In this document: positions 1 to 8,702 of the stretch, one piece after another
Numbering within the stretch: the first letter of the stretch is position 1
Layout: every line of letters starts with the position of its first letter
Assembly (NCBI GenBank): GCA_038248505.1
Contig: JBBRXJ010000068.1
Span: 1 to 19,947 of the forward strand
DNA: 19,947 nucleotides
Origin: JBBRXJ01 sp038248505
GTDB taxonomy: Bacteria; Bacteroidota; Bacteroidia; Bacteroidales; JBBRXJ01
Direction: 5' to 3'
Notes under the pieces: model-generated
What the model was told of the DNA's origin: nothing
The model's database searches: none
Seen by the model: only the letters and a program-made list of their open reading frames with translations
Translations under genes and position numbers: made by a program

Positions 1-1208
1 CAACAGGTATTGGTGCAGCTGTTGGATTACCAGCAGGTGTAAGTGCTGCATGGGCAGCCAATACAATTACTATAAGTGGTACCCCCAGTGCCGCAGGAAC
101 ATTCAATTATAACATACCATTAACAGGCGGATGTGGTGTTGTAAATGCAACGGGAACGATTACTGTAACAGCAAACAATACTGTTGGCGCAGCTTCTAGT
201 ACACCTACAATATGTATTAATACTGCCTTAACTGCAATTACACATGCTACTGTTGGTGCAACAGGAATTGGTTTAGTAACTGGTTTGCCTGCAGGGGTAA
301 GCGCTGCATGGGCCGCAAATACAATTACTATAAGTGGAACTCCATCTGTAAGTGGAATCTTCAATTATAGTATCCTTTTAACAGGTGGTTGTGGAACAGT
401 GAACGCAACAGGAACTATAACGGTAACAGCTGCAAATACTGTAACCGCCGCTTCAAGTACTCCTACTTTATGTATCAATATCGCTTTAACAGCAATCACA
501 CATACCACGGTAGGTGCAACTGCAATTGGCGCTGCCACTGGATTACCAGCAGGTGTAACTGCCGCGTGGGCCGCTAATACAATTACCATTAGCGGAACAC
601 CATCAGCATCTGGAACATTTAGCTACAGTATTCCTTTAATAGGAGGTTGTGGAACAGTTAACGCAACAGGAACAATTACTGTAACCCCTGCAAATACGGT
701 AACAGCCGCTTCAAGCACTCCTACTTTGTGTATTAACACCGCATTAACAGCAATCACACATATTACTACGGGTGCAACAGCAATTGGAGCAGCTACGGGT
801 TTACCAGCAGGTGTCACTGCTGCATGGGCAGCTAACACAATTACTATAAGTGGAACTCCATCTGTAAGTGGCACCTTCAATTATAGTATTCCATTAACAG
901 GAGGTTGTGCTGCTGTTAGTGCAACTGGAACAATTACTGTAAGTGTAAATAATACAGTAGGAGCTCCTTCAAGCACACCAACTGTTTGTTTAAATACTGC
1001 AATTGCTTCCGTAACTCATACAACGGTAGGAGCAACAGGTATAGGTGCTGCCGTTGGTTTACCTACGGGTGTAACTGCTGCCTGGGCTGCCAACCTTATT
1101 ACAATAAGCGGTACGCCTTCTGTAAGCGGTACATTTATTTATTCTATTCCATTAACTGGCGGTTGTAGTGTTGTTAATGCAACAGGAACAATTACTGTCA
1201 CAGATCTT
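1..1208 (+). repeat. Tandem 258-bp in-frame repeats (one partial plus four full units)
   Basis: Full units run 177-434, 435-692, 693-950 and 951-1208. Bases 1-176 are the end of another unit, so the array continues outside the window. Each unit encodes 86 residues beginning N-T-V, with the motifs SSTPT-C, GLPAGV, AAWAAN, TISGTP and GGC. Differences between units are largely at third codon positions, so these are maintained protein repeats rather than a fresh duplication. The pattern resembles the putative Ig (He_PIG) family of extracellular stalk domains. Confidence 0.95.
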
Positions 1209-4200
1209 TCTCTATCACATACTATTACTCATGTTAATTGCAACGGAGGAAATACTGGTATTGTTGATATTACACCAGCAAATGGAAATCCTTTGTATAC
1301 GTTCTTATGGAATAGTGGTGCAACTACGGAAGATGTTAATGCAAAAACGGCTGGCATATATACAGTAACTGTTACGGACAATATTGGCTGCATTATTTCT
1401 GGTTCGTATACTATAACTCAAGCTACACCAATTGTTACCTCTGGCTCAATTATTCACACGTGTACTGGTATCTCAGCGGGTTCTATCGATTTAAGTATTA
1501 TAGGTGGAAATACCCCATATACTTTTAGCTGGAGCAATGCAAGTACTACTGAAGATATAGTAAATATTTCGGATGCTACATATAGTGTTACAGTTACTGA
1601 TCAAACGGGATGTAATAAAACGAGTAGCTATGTATTAACGGCACACCCCGCAATTACTATTGCAGCAGCTGTAACACCTGTTGATTGTAATGGTTTTTCA
1701 ACGGGCGATATTGATTTGACTGTAAGTGGCGGATCACCTGCATTCACTTATAGTTGGAGTAATGCCACTACCGATGTTGATTTGATGGATTTTCCTGCAG
1801 CGACATATACAATTACGATTACCGATTCATATAATTGTACAGCAACAGCCAGCTATTCAATTACCGAACCGACAATGCTTACTCTTAGCGGACTTGTGAC
1901 ACCAGTAACCTGCTCAGGAGGTTCTGATGGTGCCGTGGATATAACTGTTGGTGGTGGCACTTTGCCTTATATATATAGTTGGAGTAATGGTTCAATAATT
2001 GAAGATTTGTCATCATTAACATCTGGTACATACAATTTAACAATTACTGATGCAAGCTTATGTGAAATAACTGGAAGTTATGCGATTGCACTTTTACCTC
2101 AAGCTACCGCATTTGCTGGTACCGATGGAGTTATATGTTATACTGGAAACTATTATATTTCGGATGCATCCGTAACCAATGCGGCTTCTTTTGTGTGGCG
2201 CACAAAAGGGGATGGGCAATTTTCAGATAGTACCATCATTGATCCTGTTTACACGCCAGGAGCATTTGAGAAATCGCTACAAACGGCTAAAATATATTTA
2301 TGGGCATTTAATGTTGCTGGTTGTGCAGTTAAAGATTCAAACACTATTACTTTGGCTCCTGAGTTAAATGCTGCGATTGGCTCTCCTGCACCATTCAACA
2401 TTAGTGCGAATACCAAAATTTATGTTTCTTTTAGTACTTCAGGTCATAATTTGCCATTCGATTTGAAATTTTATTTAGTAGCTCCTGATGGTCTTACTAG
2501 AGTGGCTTTGCGAGGTAGTGCTAAATTCCCGCCAACCCCTGGTTGTGGTCCTTATCCAACTTCTGAAGTGGATAGCTTAACATTCACAAACACGAAAGGC
2601 TTAGTTGATACATTAAAAATGTGTACACAAAAAACAGGCGGTAATTGGAAGCCATTGCGCGGAACCTATGGTGCTACTGGCGATTGGACAGTTTTAAACG
2701 GCATGAACCCTGCTCAAGGCGGATGGAAGATTGCTGTTGAGGATTGTTTCGCATCGGGTTCAACATCTGGATTTCTTTCAAAAGCGTATATTTCTTTTAC
2801 CGATACTACAGTTGCTGGCGACACTACTACTGTATCCTATTCTTCAGGCACAATTAGTGAAGCTATTGTACAACCTACCTTTGGTGGATGTATGGAAACT
2901 TCATATCAGGTTCCTATGGGATTAAGAACTAAATGTTTTGGCTCTTGTGATGTTAATGTGGTGGTTTCTGTAAATGGTGGTACACCTCCATATACTGTTT
3001 TCGATTGGCTTGAGGCTTCTATACCTGATGGAAACACTGCAACACTTTGTGCGGGCTCTCATTCTGTAGTGGTTACTGATGCAATGGGTTGCAAAGATAC
3101 TGCAACGGTAAATGTTAGTGAACCTTTACCTATTGTAATAAATACATTAACGTTTACCGATTCACTGGCATGTAATGGCGATACTTATGCAATCATTACT
3201 ATTGCTGCTACTGGTGGTACAGGTTCAGTTGTTTATAGTGTAGATGGTGGTATAGGCTATCAAGCTTCTGGTAATTTTATTAATCAATCAGGTGGTGTTT
3301 TTAGTATAAAAGTTAAAGATGATAATGGATGCACAATAGATACCTCCATTACAATTTATCAACCAGCTGCTATGATTATTTCAGAAACACATACAGATCC
3401 TACTTGTGCAACATACAATGATGGCGAGATACACATTACTGCAACTGGTGGAAACATTCCTTACAGATATTCAACGAATGGTGGAATATATTATTCTTTG
3501 AATGCAGATACTTTAACTTTGGTAGATGGAACATACAATATTGTAGTTAAAGATGTAAAGGGATGTACCACATCAGGCGGTAGTGTTGTTATTGCAGCGC
3601 CCTCAGCAATTGTATATGATAGCGCGTCATATAATGATACCGTTCTTTGTTATAGCGATAGTTCGGATATCACTATCTACGCTCATGGGGGCTTTGGCCT
3701 ACTTAGCTATTCGGTTGATGCGGGTGCAAGCTGGCAGGCTGCTTCTTTATTTAGCAGAAAAGATAATGGTTCCTATCAACTCGCAATAAAAGATGCTAAT
3801 GCTTGTATCTTACAGGCTGATACTATTAGTATTGTTGATCCTGATCCTATTGTAATTGATTCGATAACAACAAATATTATTGGATGTAATGGCGATACTT
3901 CTATTATTATAATATTGGCGCATGGTGGTACAGGCATTTTAAATTACTCTATAAATAATGGGGCTACATTCTCAGCTTCATCTGTGTTTGGTGGGGTTTT
4001 AGCAAATACGTATCAGATTGCAATTTCGGATGCAAATGCTTGTAGAAAAGATACTACAATAGTAATTACACAACCCACAGCAATAAATGTGGTAGTTACT
4101 ACTGTTAATCCAACCTGTGCTTCCTCTACTAACGGGGAGGTTCACATGACCGCATCTGGCGGAACGGCTCCGTATAATTATTCATTGGATGGAGGAGTAA

Positions 4201-7200
4201 ATTATTTTACCAATAAAGACACATTAAATATAACTTATGGTATATACGCTGTGGTGGTTCGTGATAGTAATCTCTGTACTCTTTCTGGAGGTAATGTTAA
4301 TATTGCAGCACCCGGTGCGATAGTGTATGATAGTGTTGTTTATACCGATACTGTTCCATGTGCTGGTGATAGTACAGATATAGTGATTTTTGCACATGGT
4401 GGTAGTGGAGCCCTCGATTATTCTATTGATGCAGGAGCAACATGGCAACCCGATTCACTCTTTGCTAAACAAGATAATGGCACCTATCATTTAGCTATTC
4501 GCGATACTGCTGGTTGTATTCTTCAAACGGATACTATTATAGTGGTTGATCCAGCTGGTATTGTAATTGATTCTGTTGTTTACGATAGTATTCGTTGTAA
4601 TGGTTTAGCTACAAACATACATGCTTATGCAAGTGGTGGTTCTGGAACATTGAACTATACCTTATTAATAAATGGCAGCATTGTTTTAACAAATACTACG
4701 GGGGTCTTTGACACAATTTTTGCCGATACTATTCAAATAAGTGTAAAAGGCAATGGCCCATGTACACGCGATAGTATTTTAATTATCACTGAACCTGATG
4801 CAGTAAATCTCAACATAAGCAAAACAGATATGTCTTGCCATAGTGTAGCTGATGGTAAAATTGCAGCCAATATTACTGGCGGTAGTATTACTTATAAATT
4901 AAATTTATTTAAAAATGCAGGTGCTTTTGATAGCATTTTAAATATAAACATAAGTGATACTGTCTTTAAAGGTCTCAACGAAGGCAATTACCGTGTTGAT
5001 GTGATCGATACTCGTTTGTGTTCACTCTCATCAATGATGTACGCAATAGTTAATCCAGATAGCGTAAACATTCTTGCAGTAGATAGCATCAGGCAATGCA
5101 ATGGTGCCTTTACCATCGACTTTAATGTAAGCGGTGGAGTAGCACCTTACTCGTATTCGCTTGATAGCGGGAACATCTATTTACCTGGTGAACCATTCTC
5201 AAATATACTTGGTGGGCATTATGAAATGGCGGTTAAAGATGTTAACGGATGTGCTGCTGTTAACGACTATTCATTTAAAATAGATCTTCCCATATTGCCC
5301 ATATTTATTATTGATTCAATTCCAATTAATGCGAATCCTATTTGTTCTAATGATACAACAGGTGCTGTCATTAAGTTTAATGATCCATCCATTGCATTAA
5401 ATTATGTAATGTATAATGCCATTGATACATCTCTTGGTGTATTGCCATATCCTATAAGAAATAGGTATTATGTTACCGATAGTATTGTACAAACAGATTC
5501 AGTATTCACGGGTCTAAGACCTGGTTTATACCTTGCCCGTGTTGATGGTCCGAGCTGTAGTATTTGGGATACCTTTTCCGTTGCATCGTATCCTAAAATT
5601 ATTATAGATAGTATTGTAACGACAAATTTAGCTAATGGTAATGCTGGTAAAATTAAGATTTACGCTCAGGGTGGAGTAGGTACATTAAGTTATGCGGCTG
5701 ATACAATTGTGAATCCTTTTAACTTTAGAAATAATTTTATTTTTGATAGCTTGACCGCTGGTTTATTCTATATCGTAATTAAAGACGCGATGGGCTGCCA
5801 TAAGGATACAAGTGTAGTGCTTACCGCAAATAGCCTACCTGTTGCTATTATTGTGTCTCCTGATAGTTTAAAATGTTTTGGCGATTCTACTAGTATTCGT
5901 TTAATCATTAACTCAATTGGCGTATCTCCATTCAGAACGATTATTGATAGTGATACTATATTGCATATTGCAAATGATACGTCTATCTTTGGATTCAGAG
6001 GAGGAAATCATCGTATTCGGGTTAAAGACTTTACGAACCAAGAATACGATTCAACAATAAATATTTATGAACCCGGAAGAATTGGTTTAGATTCTGCCGT
6101 TATTGTCCCTGCAAAATGTATTGTAATAGCATCTGGCTATAATGATAGTGGCTCTATTAAAGTTTATCCAAATTATACGAATGCAAAATTGCCTTATTCA
6201 TTTGTATGGGACAGAATAGGAACAACATATACAGCAACAACAAAGAATATATCGAAACTTATAGGAGGTAATTATCGTCTTATTATTGAAGATAAGGATG
6301 CTTGCAGGTTTGATACAACATTATTTGTAAACAATTATGATACCTTGAAAATTGTTATGACAGATAATCAACATGAAATATGTTTTGGTGACAAAGATAC
6401 CATTAAGGGCGGATTGAATGGACCTGTGTCATATTATGAGTGGATACGTTTATCCGATCATTCGCGAATTATTAATGACGCTGCTGCTGATGATCAGGGA
6501 GGAAATTTCCTTGTTCTATTGCCTTCGTATAGTTATTATCCTAATAAAACAGAAGAGTATCGTCTGTTTGTTCACACAAATAACCATTGCCTTGTTGATG
6601 ATACTGTTAAAGTAGTCGTTTATCCTAAGGTGGATGTCATTTATATGCCCGACCATATTCAATTACTGAGTGCCAATGAGCGAAAAATTACTTCTCAATT
6701 AATTACCAGTTTTGATGCACAATATGATGCACTTGTGAATGATGCCGTAGTTGTTGATGAGTCCAATAGTCCAATTTATAAATGGGATGCTTTTAATTTT
6801 GATATTCTAACTCAAAAATGGAGCACTACGGATGCAAATACAACATATTTTCCTTCGGGTAATAATAATCTATCAACTCCAACTTTTAATGGAAGTCAAA
6901 TAAAAGATAGTGTAATGCTTCGTTTAACGGTGAGTAACTCCTATGGTTGTGTTGCCGATGATTCTTTACTGGTTAGTCTTTGGGATGGTTTCATTCCATC
7001 AGGTTTTACCCCCAATGGTGATGGTATAAATGATAAATGGCAATTTGATATTGGTCTTGACCAATACATAAATGTTAATGTTGAAGTATTTAATCGTTGG
7101 GGCGTTAAAGTTTACGAGAATGCTAATTATGAAGACGACGAAGCAGCTCGTTGGGATGGTAATCACAATAGCAAACCTTGCGCCGTTGGCACCTATTATT

Positions 7201-7268
7201 ATGTAATATCCGTTGATGATGGCAAAGAAAAACAAACATTCAGCGGTCCTGTATCAATTATTAGATAA
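1..7268 (+). CDS. Giant SprB-like secreted adhesin with gliding-associated C-terminal sorting domain (5' partial)
   Basis: The reading frame is open from base 3 to the TAA at 7266-7268, so the protein (at least 2421 residues) starts outside the window. No signal peptide is visible. Order of parts: five 86-residue Ig-like (He_PIG-like, 'ISGTP..SGTF') units up to 1208; four SprB-type repeats (about 1209-2105; C-N-G, GG-PY-Y-W, G-Y-V-V-D, GC pattern); a PKD-like segment (about 2106-2355); a P-domain-like segment (about 2360-2810); many further SprB-like domains, including an A-B-C super-repeat (3132-4559); and a C-terminal domain with the FTPNGDGINDKW motif, then a 'NRWG..VY' and 'WDG' pattern, typical of the gliding motility-associated CTD (CHU_C, type B T9SS signal). 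Proteins of this kind are exported by type IX secretion and act as cell-surface adhesins or gliding tracks. The PorP/SprF gene 5 bases downstream fits this. The exact ligand cannot be read from the sequence. A purely structural surface-layer role is an alternative. Confidence 0.93.
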   Translation, partial: TGIGAAVGLPAGVSAAWAANTITISGTPSAAGTFNYNIPLTGGCGVVNATGTITVTANNTVGAASSTPTICINTALTAITHATVGATGIGLVTGLPAGVSAAWAANTITISGTPSVSGIFNYSILLTGGCGTVNATGTITVTAANTVTAASSTPTLCINIALTAITHTTVGATAIGAATGLPAGVTAAWAANTITISGTPSASGTFSYSIPLIGGCGTVNATGTITVTPANTVTAASSTPTLCINTALTAITHITTGATAIGAATGLPAGVTAAWAANTITISGTPSVSGTFNYSIPLTGGCAAVSATGTITVSVNNTVGAPSSTPTVCLNTAIASVTHTTVGATGIGAAVGLPTGVTAAWAANLITISGTPSVSGTFIYSIPLTGGCSVVNATGTITVTDLSLSHTITHVNCNGGNTGIVDITPANGNPLYTFLWNSGATTEDVNAKTAGIYTVTVTDNIGCIISGSYTITQATPIVTSGSIIHTCTGISAGSIDLSIIGGNTPYTFSWSNASTTEDIVNISDATYSVTVTDQTGCNKTSSYVLTAHPAITIAAAVTPVDCNGFSTGDIDLTVSGGSPAFTYSWSNATTDVDLMDFPAATYTITITDSYNCTATASYSITEPTMLTLSGLVTPVTCSGGSDGAVDITVGGGTLPYIYSWSNGSIIEDLSSLTSGTYNLTITDASLCEITGSYAIALLPQATAFAGTDGVICYTGNYYISDASVTNAASFVWRTKGDGQFSDSTIIDPVYTPGAFEKSLQTAKIYLWAFNVAGCAVKDSNTITLAPELNAAIGSPAPFNISANTKIYVSFSTSGHNLPFDLKFYLVAPDGLTRVALRGSAKFPPTPGCGPYPTSEVDSLTFTNTKGLVDTLKMCTQKTGGNWKPLRGTYGATGDWTVLNGMNPAQGGWKIAVEDCFASGSTSGFLSKAYISFTDTTVAGDTTTVSYSSGTISEAIVQPTFGGCMETSYQVPMGLRTKCFGSCDVNVVVSVNGGTPPYTVFDWLEASIPDGNTATLCAGSHSVVVTDAMGCKDTATVNVSEPLPIVINTLTFTDSLACNGDTYAIITIAATGGTGSVVYSVDGGIGYQASGNFINQSGGVFSIKVKDDNGCTIDTSITIYQPAAMIISETHTDPTCATYNDGEIHITATGGNIPYRYSTNGGIYYSLNADTLTLVDGTYNIVVKDVKGCTTSGGSVVIAAPSAIVYDSASYNDTVLCYSDSSDITIYAHGGFGLLSYSVDAGASWQAASLFSRKDNGSYQLAIKDANACILQADTISIVDPDPIVIDSITTNIIGCNGDTSIIIILAHGGTGILNYSINNGATFSASSVFGGVLANTYQIAISDANACRKDTTIVITQPTAINVVVTTVNPTCASSTNGEVHMTASGGTAPYNYSLDGGVNYFTNKDTLNITYGIYAVVVRDSNLCTLSGGNVNIAAPGAIVYDSVVYTDTVPCAGDSTDIVIFAHGGSGALDYSIDAGATWQPDSLFAKQDNGTYHLAIRDTAGCILQTDTIIVVDPAGIVIDSVVYDSIRCNGLATNIHAYASGGSGTLNYTLLINGSIVLTNTTGVFDTIFADTIQISVKGNGPCTRDSILIITEPDAVNLNISKTDMSCHSVADGKIAANITGGSITYKLNLFKNAGAFDSILNINISDTVFKGLNEGNYRVDVIDTRLCSLSSMMYAIVNPDSVNILAVDSIRQCNGAFTIDFNVSGGVAPYSYSLDSGNIYLPGEPFSNILGGHYEMAVKDVNGCAAVNDYSFKIDLPILPIFIIDSIPINANPICSNDTTGAVIKFNDPSIALNYVMYNAIDTSLGVLPYPIRNRYYVTDSIVQTDSVFTGLRPGLYLARVDGPSCSIWDTFSVASYPKIIIDSIVTTNLANGNAGKIKIYAQGGVGTLSYAADTIVNPFNFRNNFIFDSLTAGLFYIVIKDAMGCHKDTSVVLTANSLPVAIIVSPDSLKCFGDSTSIRLIINSIGVSPFRTIIDSDTILHIANDTSIFGFRGGNHRIRVKDFTNQEYDSTINIYEPGRIGLDSAVIVPAKCIVIASGYNDSGSIKVYPNYTNAKLPYSFVWDRIGTTYTATTKNISKLIGGNYRLIIEDKDACRFDTTLFVNNYDTLKIVMTDNQHEICFGDKDTIKGGLNGPVSYYEWIRLSDHSRIINDAAADDQGGNFLVLLPSYSYYPNKTEEYRLFVHTNNHCLVDDTVKVVVYPKVDVIYMPDHIQLLSANERKITSQLITSFDAQYDALVNDAVVVDESNSPIYKWDAFNFDILTQKWSTTDANTTYFPSGNNNLSTPTFNGSQIKDSVMLRLTVSNSYGCVADDSLLVSLWDGFIPSGFTPNGDGINDKWQFDIGLDQYINVNVEVFNRWGVKVYENANYEDDEAARWDGNHNSKPCAVGTYYYVISVDDGKEKQTFSGPVSIIR
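3132..4559 (+). repeat. Higher-order A-B-C super-repeat of SprB-like domains (about 237-239 residues)
   Basis: Three different SprB-like domains occur twice in the same order. A is 3132-3374, B 3375-3608 and C 3609-3848; A' is 3849-4085, B' 4086-4319 and C' 4320-4559. The period is 717 then 711 bases. B copies share 'PTC....GE.H.TA.GG' and '...SGG.V.IAAP'. C copies share 'IVYDS', 'AHGG.G', 'DAGA.WQ' and 'ACILQ/GCILQ.DTI'. A third, more diverged set begins at 4560 with 'IVIDSV' and decays after about 5280. Confidence 0.85.
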
Positions 7269-7273
7269 GCTAA

Positions 7274-8206
7274 ATGACTATGAAAGGAAATATAATATAT
7301 ATCTTAATGGGCATTGCCCTCAGCTTTTCAGCAATGTTAAAAGCGCAACAGGTACCTTTATTTACTCAATACAGTTTTAATAACTTTGTTTTTAATCCTG
7401 CCATTGCTGGTACTTATAACTATTATCAAATTCGTACCAATACCCGTGTTCAATGGGTTGGTGTACCCGACCATCCTATTACAAACTTCCTAAGTGTTTA
7501 TGGACCTTCAAAAGGAAAAGATATGGGTTTTGGTGGTTATGTTTTTAATGATGTGACAGGCCCAACAAGTCGTAGTGGTTTTAGTTTAGCTTATGCATAT
7601 AATATAGCAGTACAAGAAGATGTTCGTCTCTCAATGGGTATGGGGCTTGGCTTATTGCAATATAAAATGGATGGTGCCAATATTGAGTTATGGGATGAAC
7701 ATACAGGTGGAAGCAAAGACCCTCTTAAAAATGCAATGTACTCTAAAGCAGTTCCAGATGCATCTATTGGCGTTTATCTCTATTCTTATACCTATCACAT
7801 TGGTATTTCAAGTGTACAATTATTAAATAACAAGTTAAGTTTTTTCGATGTTGATACGCTTGTAACAAAAGGTGCTTTTAGTAGATTAAAATCACACTTT
7901 TACCTTACGGGAGGATATAAATATTTTATTGACAAAAAACAAGCAATTGAACCCACACTCTTAATTAAAGCGGTTGGTGCATCACCATTGCAATTTGAAT
8001 TGAGTACACGCTATATTTATAAAGAAACCTTTTGGGGCGGTTTATCTATTAGATCCTCAGATGCCTTTTCTATTTTAATTGGATATATTCATGAGAAACA
8101 ATATTTTTTCGGTTATTCGTATGACTTTGGCGTTTCTGCATTTAGAAAATACAATAATGGCACACATGAAATTACTATTGGTTACCGATTTAATGAGTTG
8201 AAATAA
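7274..8206 (+). CDS. PorP/SprF-family type IX secretion outer-membrane protein
   Basis: This 310-residue protein begins with a signal peptide (basic start, hydrophobic run at residues 6-22, likely cleavage after Ala24 before QQ). The mature N-terminus 'FTQYSFNNFVFNPAIAGTYN', followed by 'QWVGVPDHP', 'SVYGPSKGKDMGFGG' and 'NDVTGP', is the signature of the PorP/SprF family, which are outer-membrane beta-barrels. In gliding Bacteroidota, SprF is needed to sort the SprB adhesin, and such genes commonly sit directly behind proteins with a type B C-terminal sorting domain. That is the arrangement here, with a 5-base gap, so it is probably co-transcribed and acts as the partner of the adhesin. A second ATG two codons in (7280) is an equally possible start. 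I see no Shine-Dalgarno sequence, which is usual in this phylum. Confidence 0.9.
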   Translation: MTMKGNIIYILMGIALSFSAMLKAQQVPLFTQYSFNNFVFNPAIAGTYNYYQIRTNTRVQWVGVPDHPITNFLSVYGPSKGKDMGFGGYVFNDVTGPTSRSGFSLAYAYNIAVQEDVRLSMGMGLGLLQYKMDGANIELWDEHTGGSKDPLKNAMYSKAVPDASIGVYLYSYTYHIGISSVQLLNNKLSFFDVDTLVTKGAFSRLKSHFYLTGGYKYFIDKKQAIEPTLLIKAVGASPLQFELSTRYIYKETFWGGLSIRSSDAFSILIGYIHEKQYFFGYSYDFGVSAFRKYNNGTHEITIGYRFNELK

Positions 8207-8217
8207 TTGAAATTTAA

Positions 8218-8580
8218 ATGAATCGAACAAAATATATAGTAATGCTATCATTGGTAATGGTAGCATTATTTTTTACTGCTTGTCAAAGTAAAGTGGAAGC
8301 ATATATAATACCGAAAGAAATTTTAATTAACATACTTTGTGATGTACATATTGCGGAAGGAATGGTTCGTACTAGCAACATTCCAAGTCAATTCAAAAAT
8401 GATACGGCACTCTATTCATACGTATATTCGAAATATGGCTACACAAAGGTTAAAGTTGATAGTACGATTAATTATTACACGCGGGACCATGCCGATGAAT
8501 TTGAACGCATTTATGAGCGTGTAATTGAGCAGCTGAGCGAACTTGAGAGTCAACAGAATAAGTTAAATGTGAAGCCTTAG
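8218..8580 (+). CDS. DUF4296 domain lipoprotein
   Basis: This 120-residue protein has a lipoprotein signal: a basic start, a hydrophobic run and the lipobox F-T-A-C with the lipidated residue at Cys22. The rest matches the DUF4296 pattern: 'IPKEILINILCDVHIAEGM' near residues 37-55, 'YSYVYSKYGYT' and a helical 'FERIYERVIEQLSEL' tail. The function of DUF4296 proteins is unknown. The gene starts 11 bases after the PorP/SprF gene and is likely in the same transcript. This context is worth noting, because DUF4296 genes are, as far as I recall, more often near unrelated housekeeping genes. I see no strong acidic surface-export motif after Cys22 (QSKVE), so it may face the periplasm. Confidence 0.85.
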   Translation: MNRTKYIVMLSLVMVALFFTACQSKVEAYIIPKEILINILCDVHIAEGMVRTSNIPSQFKNDTALYSYVYSKYGYTKVKVDSTINYYTRDHADEFERIYERVIEQLSELESQQNKLNVKP

Positions 8581-8702
8581 TGTTCAAAACTTTTTTTCCT
8601 TATACTCTAGCTTAATTCTATTTTTAGCATCAGAGGTGTTAGGTACTTATACTTTTTATTTGTAGGCTTACCCTCATGTTTTTTATTTTAAAATAAAATG
8701 CT

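Noticed and set aside
285..287. TTG at 285 as the start of the giant adhesin
   Set aside because: The frame is open to the left edge with the same repeat sequence continuing upstream, so the gene starts outside the window.
107..880. Three similar antisense open frames on the minus strand, spaced 258 bases apart
   Set aside because: They are mirror images of the tandem repeat units of the adhesin; the spacing equals the repeat period and the translations are low-complexity with no family signature.
1..1208. Possible CRISPR or other non-coding repeat array
   Set aside because: The 258-bp units are in frame, codon-biased and encode a coherent Ig-like domain with no spacer structure.
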